Assembly: GCF_030582395.1 (NCBI RefSeq)
Contig: NZ_CP104381.1
Coordinates: 2,108,001-2,172,000, forward strand
DNA from: Ralstonia pickettii
GTDB lineage: Bacteria; Pseudomonadota; Gammaproteobacteria; Burkholderiales; Burkholderiaceae
Length of the DNA stretch: 64,000 nt
Reading direction: 5' to 3'
Shown here: positions 25,229-31,762 of the stretch, one piece after another
Layout: every line of letters begins with the position of its first letter
Numbering within the stretch: the first letter of the stretch is position 1
Translations under genes and position numbers: made by a program
The notes under the pieces: generated by a model
Told to the model about the DNA's origin: nothing
Seen by the model: the letters and a program-made list of their open reading frames with translations, nothing else
Database searches by the model: none

Positions 25229-25905
25229 GCGATCAGCCGTCCTTGCCGCTGCTCGTGCTCGATGCGCTCGCACGCGCGGCTGAAATGCTCGGGATCCAGC
25301 TCGACGCCGATGAACGGGTGGCCGGAGCGAAGCGCTGCGATGCCGGTCGTGCCGCTACCCATGAACGGGTCGAAAACGACGGTGCCGCGATCGAGCTTGC
25401 AGAGAGAAAGCGCCCACAGCATCAGCGCCACGGGCTTTTGAGTTGGGTGCACGCGGATCCCACCGCGCGACAGGTTCTCCTCGCCCGCGCGAATCATTCC
25501 GCGCCATTTGTGGGAGAACAGCCGCGCCGGGCCGCGCAGATTGGTCCAGGCCAGCTCGCAATCGGCCTGGTGATCGCTGGTGGATCCGTCGCGCTTGTCC
25601 CAGACGAACCAGCACGATGCATCAGGCAGGCGGCTGCCGAAATGGTTGGCGCCAAACAGCACCACGCGATCGAAGTCTAGGAACGGCGCCGGGTCGAACG
25701 GTTGATCGTCGCCGATCACCTTCATCTCGTACTGGACGGTGCGACGCGTGGTGTTCCAGCGATTACGGCTGGTGCCCGTCATCTTGGCGATGTTGATACC
25801 GTACGGCGGGTCGGTAATGCAGGCGTGCGAGCGCGGTACCGTCGGCAACAGCTCATAGCTGTCGCCACAGTAAAGCGTGGCATTGCCGATCTGGACGGGT
25901 TTCAT
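25225..25905 (-). CDS. Adenine-specific DNA methyltransferase (beta-class order)
   Basis: A 226-residue methyltransferase starting MKPVQIGNATLYCGD, coupled by ATGA on both sides. Motif IV is DPPYG (residues 32-36). The AdoMet-binding motif I is DPFMGSGTTG (179-188), preceded by HPTQKP (153-158). Motif IV before motif I is the beta-class order of N6-adenine/N4-cytosine enzymes such as CcrM or Dam-like phage enzymes. It probably protects phage DNA from host restriction or marks the origin. No restriction gene is adjacent, so it is an orphan. Confidence 0.87.
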   Translation of the reverse strand: MKPVQIGNATLYCGDSYELLPTVPRSHACITDPPYGINIAKMTGTSRNRWNTTRRTVQYEMKVIGDDQPFDPAPFLDFDRVVLFGANHFGSRLPDASCWFVWDKRDGSTSDHQADCELAWTNLRGPARLFSHKWRGMIRAGEENLSRGGIRVHPTQKPVALMLWALSLCKLDRGTVVFDPFMGSGTTGIAALRSGHPFIGVELDPEHFSRACERIEHEQRQGRLIA

Positions 25906-26066
25906 GCCTTGCGCCCCCGCAGCAGCGCCAGCCCGCAACGGCGCGCCTTGGCATAGATGCCGGCGAGCGTGTGCCGCGGGATCAGCTTGCCGAGCGCGTC
26001 GAGGCGCTTGGCTTGCGGATACTCGCGCACGAGCGTCGCCAGTTCGGTGGTTGTCCAGCGCGTCAT
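25902..26066 (-). CDS. 54-aa HTH-like phage protein
   Basis: A short gene with ATGA overlaps at both ends, so it is translationally coupled to its neighbours. The product begins MTRWTTTELATLVREYPQA and continues with RLDALGKLIPRHT and LAGIYAKARRCGLALLRG. This resembles a small Myb/homeodomain-like or GcrA-like helix-turn-helix of the kind used by phage regulators. It is basic and could bind DNA alone. The role is unknown. Confidence 0.65.
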   Translation of the reverse strand: MTRWTTTELATLVREYPQAKRLDALGKLIPRHTLAGIYAKARRCGLALLRGRKA

Positions 26067-26440
26067 GTTGCAATCCCTGCCTTCTTCAGCAAGGCAAGAA
26101 ATTCGGGCCCCAGCGCCTGGATCTGCTCGAGCGCGGCCTGCTTGCCGTTGCGGCTGTCGCCCAGGAACTTCTCGCAGAGGTAGTACAGCGGCGTCATGTC
26201 GCCGCTTGTTTCGAGATAGCGCTCGAAGGAATCCAGCGAGAAATGGCGTGTCGGGTCGTCCGAAAGCTGCACGCTCAGATTGCCGGGCGCCTGATCCAGA
26301 TCGCCGGCCACGCGCTTGAGGCCTCGCCGATAGACGCCGGTGGCCACCACATCGCGCGCGCTGCTGTAGCGCTCGGTGAGCCCCGGCTCGAAGTCGAGCA
26401 CGAGCTGGTTTTCGGTTTGAGAGCGGGTTTTGATAGCCAC
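26063..26440 (-). CDS. Phage regulatory protein CII-like (CP76 family)
   Basis: About 125 residues. I prefer the GTG at 26440 because AAAAGG lies seven bases upstream; another GTG at 26449 would add three residues. The core DVVATGVYRRGLKRVAGDLDQAPGNLSVQLSDD, split here at the HTH turn near residue 45, matches the CP76/CII-like regulators. Those pair an HTH reading 'RVAxxLxxxPxxLSxxLsd' with RHFSLDSFERYLE and a helical C-terminus. It is the first gene of the leftward replication and late operon and may act as an activator deciding between lysis and lysogeny. Confidence 0.75.
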   Translation of the reverse strand: MAIKTRSQTENQLVLDFEPGLTERYSSARDVVATGVYRRGLKRVAGDLDQAPGNLSVQLSDDPTRHFSLDSFERYLETSGDMTPLYYLCEKFLGDSRNGKQAALEQIQALGPEFLALLKKAGIAT

Positions 26441-26526
26441 GGATAACACCTTTTATCTTTCGTTCTCGCCAGTTATCAATGGAGTACGGCCAAAATTCGA
26501 CCCATCAACGGAACGGCGAAAAAGCA

Positions 26527-26856
26527 ATGACGACGAAGACGCGCAGCGGCAGTTACCAGGTCGAGCACGAGCTGCTGATGGGCATCCTCGCGGCGCTCGC
26601 GGTGCACTTCCCCTACCCACTCCCCGAGCCCGATAAGGTGCTCGGCGAGCTGACCGGCGGCGATCGAGAGGCGCTGTTCATGCACGTTCTGTATCTCCAC
26701 TACCTGGGGTTCTTGCGCTCGAATTTGGTCGAGCTGTTCCGGTCGAGTAGACCGGATGACCTGTTTCACCCCGCCCGACTGTCTTGGGGCGAGGGGCCGG
26801 TGCTGACACCGAAAGGGCTCAACGCGCATTTGGGCGTCGTGCCGGTGGTGTGGTGA
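26527..26856 (+). CDS. Hypothetical phage protein, opposite to its neighbours
   Basis: A 109-residue protein (MTTKTRSGSYQVEHELLMG start); an upstream in-frame ATG at 26479 would add 16 residues. It reads on the plus strand although the genes on both sides read on the minus strand. The sequence looks like a real small domain (GILAALAVHFPYPLPEPDKV, then LFMHVLYLHYLGFLRSNLVELF), with a possible winged-helix shape. Its 3' end meets the Cro-like gene tail to tail, 13 bases apart. A modulator of the genetic switch is possible but unproven. Confidence 0.6.
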   Translation: MTTKTRSGSYQVEHELLMGILAALAVHFPYPLPEPDKVLGELTGGDREALFMHVLYLHYLGFLRSNLVELFRSSRPDDLFHPARLSWGEGPVLTPKGLNAHLGVVPVVW

Positions 26857-26869
26857 TGGGAGTGGGGGT

Positions 26870-27136
26870 TCATGCGGCCACCTGTTCGGTGGCGACATCG
26901 GCAGCAATCGCCGGATGGGCGGTAGCCGGGAGATCGGCTTCGAAAGCGTCGAGCTTCTCGAAGTAGTCGGCGAGCGCTTCGACCTTGCTGACGGCCGGAT
27001 CGGCGATCTGGCCTTGAGCGATCTTGCGCACCGTGGAAATGGGGACGCCGGAGCCGCGTGCGACATCTGGCCAGCGCCCACGGGATTCATTGAGCCGGCG
27101 CCTCACGTACGCCGACATTTTTTCAGGACGGACCAT
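26870..27136 (-). CDS. Cro-like HTH repressor
   Basis: An 88-residue protein with GGAG eight bases before its ATG. Residues ~10-60 hold a helix-turn-helix (WPDVARGSGVPISTVRKIAQGQIADPAVSKVEALADYF) read in two parts: recognition helix STVRKIAQG, then the following scaffold. An Ala-rich tail follows. Transcribed away from the CI-type repressor and sharing its operator, it fits the place of Cro. Its promoter -10 (TATACT, 27171-27166) overlaps the operator palindrome. Confidence 0.78.
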   Translation of the reverse strand: MVRPEKMSAYVRRRLNESRGRWPDVARGSGVPISTVRKIAQGQIADPAVSKVEALADYFEKLDAFEADLPATAHPAIAADVATEQVAA

Positions 27137-27141
27137 TTATG

Positions 27142-27168
27142 ACTCCGCTATGTGTCTTCGAGCGGAGT
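27142..27168. repeat. Inverted repeat over the cro-like ribosome site
   Basis: Perfect 8-base arms (ACTCCGCT at 27142-27149, AGCGGAGT at 27161-27168) are separated by 11 bases. The left arm contains the GGAG ribosome site of the Cro-like gene when read on the minus strand. In a leftward transcript starting upstream of 27168 the two arms would pair and mask that site. A transcript from the predicted -10 would start inside the loop and escape. Confidence 0.5.
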
Positions 27169-27195
27169 ATAGACCGTCTATGGCTATTCACGCAA
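27166..27195 (-). promoter_or_regulatory. Predicted promoter for the cro-like gene
   Basis: On the minus strand a -10 hexamer TATACT (27171-27166) is preceded at 18 bases by TTGCGT, a half-conserved -35. The operator palindrome 27169-27181 lies between and over these boxes, so a bound repressor would block RNA polymerase. The boxes are seen; activity is inferred. Confidence 0.5.
27169..27181. promoter_or_regulatory. Phage repressor operator
   Basis: A perfect odd-centred palindrome ATAGAC-C-GTCTAT in the gap between the divergent Cro-like and CI-like genes. A near copy (one mismatch) lies at 28758-28770 in front of the second early operon. This repetition at the two places where a lysogenic repressor must act is the main evidence. 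Confidence 0.7.
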
Positions 27196-27212
27196 GCCGC
27201 AAAGGGACGACC

Positions 27213-27968
27213 ATGCAATCCATAATTGGTCAGATGAAAGAACAGCCAAAAGACATCGTTGCGAGGCAGCTTTCGTCACTCATGGAGGCCTTTCCGCCTC
27301 TGGGGACGCAGCAAAAGCTCGCCAAACGAACGGGGATCGGACAGACCACCATCGGCCGCATCCGCCGAGGCGAGGTCAATGCCACTGCCGACAACATCAA
27401 AAGGATCGCCGAGGCGTTCAGCGTCCCGGTCAGCTATCTTTACGGAGAGACGGACGTATCGGGCCTGACCGAAGAGGAACAGAACCAGCTTATGGAGCAG
27501 CGCCTAGAAGAGTACGAATCTCAGCGGGCTGACGGTAATCTGGTGAGCGTGCCGCGCTTCGACGTGCGCGGATCGATGGGAGCTGGCTTCCCAATGCCCG
27601 AGCACGACCATGTTATCGAGCGCATCCAAGTAACGGCCGCCTGGGTGCGCGACGCCCTGCCCTCGATCACTTCGCCGCGGAATCTTGCACTGATGCCGGC
27701 GTTCGGCGATTCCATGGAGGGCACGTTCAGCGACGGCGACATGCTGTGGGTCGATCGCGGAGTGACTGAGGTGAAAATCGACGCCGTGTATGTCCTGGCG
27801 CTGCGCGACGAGCTGTACGTGAAACGGCTCCAACGCCGCCCCGACGGCTCCGTGCTCATGATCTCCGACAACAAGGCCTATGAGCCCTATCTAATCCAAA
27901 ACGGCGAGCGTGAGAAATTCCAGGTCCTCGGCCGAGTGGTTTTTGCTTGGAGAGGGAAGCGGCTGTAA
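27213..27968 (+). CDS. cI: CI-type phage repressor (XRE HTH + S24 peptidase-like)
   Basis: A 251-residue protein. The start MQSIIGQMK is chosen because AAAGGGA precedes it; earlier in-frame ATG codons would extend into the operator. Residues ~31-57 are an XRE helix-turn-helix (QQKLAKRTGIGQTTIGRIRRG). Residues ~115-251 form a LexA/S24 domain with a likely Ala-Gly self-cleavage site in SMGAGFP (~124-125), the catalytic Ser in GDSMEGTF (~167) and the Lys in LYVKRL (~204). It should hold the prophage silent and be inactivated by RecA-stimulated self-cleavage. All expected active-site residues are present. Confidence 0.9.
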   Translation: MQSIIGQMKEQPKDIVARQLSSLMEAFPPLGTQQKLAKRTGIGQTTIGRIRRGEVNATADNIKRIAEAFSVPVSYLYGETDVSGLTEEEQNQLMEQRLEEYESQRADGNLVSVPRFDVRGSMGAGFPMPEHDHVIERIQVTAAWVRDALPSITSPRNLALMPAFGDSMEGTFSDGDMLWVDRGVTEVKIDAVYVLALRDELYVKRLQRRPDGSVLMISDNKAYEPYLIQNGEREKFQVLGRVVFAWRGKRL

Positions 27969-27973
27969 ATCTC

Positions 27974-28645
27974 ATGAAGATAATATTTGCCCACACCGTC
28001 TTCGCCGCAATAATTGGTTGCCTCCCGCTGCCCGGGAATGCGGCAGGTGCCCCTGATGCCCCGGTGAGCGCTATGCAGATTGCGCTTGACTATCAGCACG
28101 ACCAGCAAGCCGCAGACATCAAATACAAGGGCAAGATTCTTGATGTGCATGGTGTCGTGAAGAGCACGGGCAGCACTCCGACACAGGGGGGATTCATAAA
28201 ACTCATCGGAATCAATGCAGACTCCGGTTTTGTGCGGGCTTGGGTTTCTGGCGGATATTCAAACATCGCCTCGGTAAATAAAAACGATGAAGTTTCTCTC
28301 AAATGCAAAGCCCAAGGAATATCAGATAGCGAAGTAACGCTATTCTGCGAGGCCCCGAACAATACAATCCAAAAGAAACCGCCCGCCAACCCGCATCCAA
28401 CGCACCAGCAAGTGTGCGTTGCTGATGCTTCACTTCTGCAGAAAATCGCCACTGCACGCGACCTCGGCGTAAAGCGCAGCGAAGTCCGCGAAGCGATTGC
28501 ACAAGACCTGCAACGCGAGCCAGCCTTTAGCCAGTCTTTCCGGCACACCTACCCGCAAAAGATTGACTACCTTTACTCTCGCCCCTGGATCACTGCCGAC
28601 ATGGCCAGGGAAGGCTACTACAACGCCTGCATGACCGCCCGATAG
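27974..28645 (+). CDS. Exported OB-fold-like protein, lysogenic conversion candidate
   Basis: A 223-residue protein starting at MKIIFAHTVFAAIIGCLPLPG, a signal peptide with a likely Ala-x-Ala cleavage near GNAAGA. Residues ~30-125 have the tRNA_anti-like/OB-fold pattern (DYQHDQQAADIKYKGKILDVHGVV, then VSLKCKAQGISDSEVTLFCE). The C-terminal ~70 residues hold a Cys pair and a GYYNACM end, probably a disulphide. It lies 5 bp after cI in the same direction and is more A+T-rich than its neighbours. A gene expressed with the repressor is typically a moron that alters the lysogen's envelope. The fold is likely; the target is unknown. Confidence 0.7.
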   Translation: MKIIFAHTVFAAIIGCLPLPGNAAGAPDAPVSAMQIALDYQHDQQAADIKYKGKILDVHGVVKSTGSTPTQGGFIKLIGINADSGFVRAWVSGGYSNIASVNKNDEVSLKCKAQGISDSEVTLFCEAPNNTIQKKPPANPHPTHQQVCVADASLLQKIATARDLGVKRSEVREAIAQDLQREPAFSQSFRHTYPQKIDYLYSRPWITADMAREGYYNACMTAR

Positions 28646-28671
28646 ACGTCATCGAGAGCCTGACAGCCAAC

Positions 28672-28697
28672 AACTCCGCAATAGCGGAGTTTTTTTT
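28672..28697 (+). terminator. Rho-independent terminator behind the cI operon
   Basis: Perfect 8-base arms (AACTCCGC and GCGGAGTT) with loop AATA are followed by a run of T to 28697. It ends transcription from cI and the exported gene before the second early promoter. Confidence 0.85.
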
Positions 28698-28720
28698 CGC
28701 CCACGCAGTCCGAATATGGC

Positions 28721-28770
28721 TTGACTTACGGTCCGTTCACGGTCTACAGTTCGAGCCATAGACGGTCTAA
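28721..28770 (+). promoter_or_regulatory. Second early promoter with repressor operators
   Basis: TTGACT (28721-28726) and TACAGT (28745-28750) are separated by 18 bases. ATAGACGGTCTAA at 28758-28770 is the cI/cro operator sequence with one changed base. ACGGTC occurs three times, at 28728, 28739 and 28762; the second and third copies extend to ACGGTCTA, and spacings of 11 and 23 bases keep them on one helix face. The CI-type repressor probably shuts this promoter in the lysogen. Confidence 0.65.
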
Positions 28771-28782
28771 CGAGAGGCGAAC

Positions 28783-29127
28783 ATGCAGACCACCCAGACC
28801 CGCAACCACCGGCACCTCATCGGCGCGGCGCTGATTTTCCGCATCCGCGCGAAGGCAGCAGCGAAGGCGACGGCGCAGTCCATCAAGTCGCTGCACGACG
28901 GCCAACCGCTGGTCGCTGCCAACGCCACGTTCCTCTGCAACGCCTACTTCGGTGCCGTGCGCATCGACCTCTACGGCACATCGCATCGCTTGCGCTCGGG
29001 CACCACAGTTGACCTCGACGACGCGGCCATCGCTGGCACGCAAATCAGCCTGCGCGACTCGCTCAGCAAGAAGCAATGGATGGAGCTGCACTACCAAGCG
29101 CAGATCGCGATCGAGGAGGCAGCGTGA
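28783..29127 (+). CDS. Hypothetical phage early protein
   Basis: The first gene of the rightward operon, 114 residues, with a GAGAGG ribosome site. It is basic at the N-terminus (TRNHRHLIGAALIFRIRAKAAAKATAQ) and then beta-rich (FGAVRIDLYGTSHRLRSGT). As the first gene under repressor control it may act early on the host or on the switch. No family is recognised. Confidence 0.65.
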   Translation: MQTTQTRNHRHLIGAALIFRIRAKAAAKATAQSIKSLHDGQPLVAANATFLCNAYFGAVRIDLYGTSHRLRSGTTVDLDDAAIAGTQISLRDSLSKKQWMELHYQAQIAIEEAA

Positions 29128-29273
29128 TCTACGTCTACGCGGCTATCGGCCTGGTGGCCACCTTCGCCTTGGTCTGGGGCTTCATCGCCCTGGTGAACAA
29201 GCTGGCTGGCGACCTACTCGCCGATCCCATGGAACACCACGACGACCAGCGCTCGCAGCGCGGTCGGTACTAG
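29124..29273 (+). CDS. Small single-span membrane protein
   Basis: A 49-residue product from a GTG start; GTGA overlaps the previous stop and GAGGAGG lies just upstream. Residues ~3-25 (YVYAAIGLVATFALVWGFIAL) span the membrane, and the tail is short and charged. It is the first of four consecutive small membrane proteins. Confidence 0.65.
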   Translation: MIYVYAAIGLVATFALVWGFIALVNKLAGDLLADPMEHHDDQRSQRGRY

Positions 29274-29290
29274 CCCACTGGAGCCTGACC

Positions 29291-29383
29291 ATGATCCTGC
29301 TGAAGCTCGCCGCCGTCGCCATCGCGGCACTCATTGCGCTCTACGCCTTCGTGGTGAACCACGAACGCAAGAACGGGAGGTGA
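29291..29383 (+). CDS. 30-aa single-span membrane peptide
   Basis: A very short gene with GGAG eight bases before its ATG. It encodes MILLKLAAVAIAALIALYAF followed by a basic tail (HERKNGR). It ends by sharing GTGA with the next gene. A peptide this small that is almost all membrane span is easily missed; the ribosome site and coupling argue that it is real. Confidence 0.58.
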   Translation: MILLKLAAVAIAALIALYAFVVNHERKNGR

Positions 29384-29562
29384 CCGTGCACCTCACCGAC
29401 AACGAAGCCGCACAGCGCGCAGCAGACCGCGAGAACCGGCTCACCGAGTACATGCGCCGCAAGCGCAACAACTTCCTGCTGAACGCTTTGCTGCTGCTCA
29501 GCGTGGCCATTTTTCTCGGCGCCGAGCTGACCGCTTTCCTGATCGAAAAGGGGTACCTGTGA
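29380..29562 (+). CDS. Small membrane protein
   Basis: A 60-residue protein from a GTG start overlapping the previous stop. A charged N-terminal helix (NEAAQRAADRENRLTEYMRRK) precedes one membrane span (NALLLLSVAIFLGAELTAFLI). The layout is like small antiholin or sheath-associated membrane peptides, but nothing specific can be said. Confidence 0.62.
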   Translation: MTVHLTDNEAAQRAADRENRLTEYMRRKRNNFLLNALLLLSVAIFLGAELTAFLIEKGYL

Positions 29563-29768
29563 TGCTGACCAACCACTACCGCACCCGCGACTACCGCGTC
29601 GCGCGCTCGCTGAACGAGGCCTTCGGCCCGTATGCCGAGCTGGCCACCGAGCGCAGCAAACACCTGTCGGATCGCGCGCTCGACTGGCTCGGCGCCATCT
29701 GCGTGGGCATCGGCATCGGCGTGACCCTGTACCTCGTTGCCGCTTTCGCCGCCGGCCCCGGCGCCTGA
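29559..29768 (+). CDS. Small membrane protein
   Basis: A 69-residue protein; GTG at 29559 or ATG at 29562 may start it, both overlapping the previous stop. A charged N-terminal half is followed by one span (WLGAICVGIGIGVTLYLVAAF). It is part of the four-gene membrane-peptide cluster. Confidence 0.62.
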   Translation: MMLTNHYRTRDYRVARSLNEAFGPYAELATERSKHLSDRALDWLGAICVGIGIGVTLYLVAAFAAGPGA

Positions 29769-29795
29769 CCTCCCCCTCACCACCGGAGCACCAGC

Positions 29796-30089
29796 ATGAC
29801 CACCACCGCCGCACCCGTTATCGCCATGGATGAAGTCGAGTCGTCGCAGATCCACTCCATCGGCTACGACTCGGCCAGCCAGACCTGTGCCATCCGTTTC
29901 AAGGATCGCAAGACTGGCGCGCCCACGTCGCTCTACCACTACTTCGACTTCACGCCGGAGAACTGGGACGCCTTCCGCAACGCCGAGTCGTTCGGCTCGC
30001 ATTTCGGCAAGTACATCAAGCCAAACAAAGAGCGCTTCCCCTACGTATGCGTCGAAAAGATGCCCGCGCCCGCAGCGCAGGCCGAGTAA
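29796..30089 (+). CDS. KTSC domain protein
   Basis: A 97-residue protein with a GGAG ribosome site. The pattern SSQIHSIGYDSASQTCAIRF followed by LYHYFDFTPENWDAFRNAES and GSHFGKYIK is the KTSC domain, a small fold found in phage and plasmid genes near recombination functions. The RecT-like gene follows 30 bp later. Its molecular role is not established for the family. Confidence 0.82.
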   Translation: MTTTAAPVIAMDEVESSQIHSIGYDSASQTCAIRFKDRKTGAPTSLYHYFDFTPENWDAFRNAESFGSHFGKYIKPNKERFPYVCVEKMPAPAAQAE

Positions 30090-30119
30090 CCCGCAACCCG
30101 CCATCCATCAAGGAATCGC

Positions 30120-31145
30120 ATGACCACCACCACCCTACCTGAACCGGTCCGCGCTGCCCCGCAGTTGCCCGTGCGCGCCGGCTTCTTCGACCTGGAAGGC
30201 TTCGAGCTGCTGCAGCGCGTAGCGAAAGCGTTCGCTTCGTCGACGCTCGTGCCACAGCAGTTCCAGGGCAACATGGCCAACTGCATGATCGCGCTGAACC
30301 TCGCCGAGCGGCTGAAGGCCGATGCGCTGATGGTGATGCAGAACCTGTACATCGTGCACGGGCGCCCTGGCTGGTCGGCAAAGTTCCTGATCGCCACGTT
30401 CAACCACTGCGGGCGCTTCACCGCCGTCAAATACGAGTTCTTCGGCGAGCCCAACACCGATTCGTGGGGCTGCCGCGCATCGTCGGTTGAACTGAGCAGC
30501 GGCGAGCGCATCGTCGGACCGGACATCACCATCAAGATGGCGAAGGAAGAGGGCTGGTACAACAAGACCGGTTCGAAGTGGAAGACCATCCCGCAGCTCA
30601 TGCTGATGTATCGCAGCGCGGGCTGGATGATCAACACCGCGGCACCAGAAATCTCGATGGGCCTGCCGACGCAGGAGGAGTTGCACGACATCATCGACGT
30701 GCGACCCGACGGCACGGTGACATTCGGCGGCGTCGAAGAAGGCGGCAGCCGCGCGCCGGCTGCAGTGGAGGTGCCGCAGCCGCAGTCCAAGAGCGAGCGC
30801 GCGGCGATCGAGGCATCGCAGCCGAACACCATCCCGCAGGAACTGCCGCAAGGCGAGCCCGCAGCAGTTCCTACGCCCGCGCCAGCCGCGCGCGCACGCC
30901 GCAGCGCACAACTGGCTCCCGCGCCTGCCCCGGCCAACCGCGAACCCGGGTCCGATGACGACTTTGAACAACCGGTCGGCGAGCCGGTGAGCGAGAGCGT
31001 CATCCGCATCCTTAAGACTAAGTTGGAGCAGGCCGCGCTCGGTGAAGCCGACATGCGCAAGCGCTTCGGCTTCGGCTACGACGGCGTGACCACGACGAAT
31101 TACAACGACGTCGTGGCCTGGACCGAAGACCCGATGGGTGCGTGA
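30120..31145 (+). CDS. RecT-like single-strand annealing protein
   Basis: A 341-residue protein. Residues ~20-200 have the RecT/Redbeta-like outline: FELLQRVAKAFASSTLVPQQFQGN, then NCMIALNLAERLKADALMVMQNLYIVHGRPGWSAKF (read in two blocks), and SKWKTIPQLMLMYRSAGWMI. The C-terminal half is Pro/Ala-rich with a final small helical domain. It should anneal complementary single strands. An exonuclease gene is coupled directly downstream, the classic SSAP-exonuclease pair. The assignment rests on this pairing and on partial similarity. Confidence 0.68.
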   Translation: MTTTTLPEPVRAAPQLPVRAGFFDLEGFELLQRVAKAFASSTLVPQQFQGNMANCMIALNLAERLKADALMVMQNLYIVHGRPGWSAKFLIATFNHCGRFTAVKYEFFGEPNTDSWGCRASSVELSSGERIVGPDITIKMAKEEGWYNKTGSKWKTIPQLMLMYRSAGWMINTAAPEISMGLPTQEELHDIIDVRPDGTVTFGGVEEGGSRAPAAVEVPQPQSKSERAAIEASQPNTIPQELPQGEPAAVPTPAPAARARRSAQLAPAPAPANREPGSDDDFEQPVGEPVSESVIRILKTKLEQAALGEADMRKRFGFGYDGVTTTNYNDVVAWTEDPMGA

Positions 31146-31762
31146 TGAACGAGCTGCGATTCGATCCTGTCGGGCACGTGTACACGGTGGGCGCGCAGCG
31201 CGTGCCCAGCGTGACGCAGATCCTCGCGCCGTTGGTCGACTACTCCCAGGTGCCGCGCGATGTGCTGGAACGCGCGCGGCGGCTCGGCCAGGCCGTTCAC
31301 CGGATGACGGAACTCTACGATCTGGACGACCTGGACATGGACGACCTCGCCGACGAGCTGCGGCCGTATCTCACCGCGTGGATCAAGTTTCGCGCCGAGA
31401 CCGGCTTCGTGCCCGAGACGATCGAAAAGCGGCTCTACCACCCCGCCCTGCGCTTCGCCGGTACGCCTGACCGCTCGGGCCTCATCAACCGTCGCCGCGC
31501 CGTGATCGACATCAAAAAGATGATGTACCTCGGGCCGGTGATTGGGCTGCAGCTCTCCGCCTACGAGCAACTGTTCGAGAAGAACGGCATCCACATCGAA
31601 GACCGCTATGCGCTGGGCCTGCGCGCCGACGGCACATACCGCCTCCAACCCTACACCGATAAGAGCGACTGGCCGGTGTTCCTGTCGCTGTTGACCACCC
31701 GCAACTGGAAGGAAAAACATGGATACGAAACCGCTGGTGAACCTGCAAGTGCCGCAGCCTGA
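31145..31762 (+). CDS. PD-(D/E)XK exonuclease (RecE/RecB-like)
   Basis: About 205 residues; its ATG overlaps the previous stop (TGATG). Motifs of the phage PD-(D/E)XK family are visible: LGQAVHRMTELYDL with a catalytic-region His/Glu, FAGTPDRSGLI with the active Asp, RRAVIDIKKM supplying the D-x-K, and GLQLSAYEQLF with the conserved Gln and Tyr. It would resect DNA ends and hand single strands to the RecT-like partner. Confidence 0.82.
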   Translation: MNELRFDPVGHVYTVGAQRVPSVTQILAPLVDYSQVPRDVLERARRLGQAVHRMTELYDLDDLDMDDLADELRPYLTAWIKFRAETGFVPETIEKRLYHPALRFAGTPDRSGLINRRRAVIDIKKMMYLGPVIGLQLSAYEQLFEKNGIHIEDRYALGLRADGTYRLQPYTDKSDWPVFLSLLTTRNWKEKHGYETAGEPASAAA

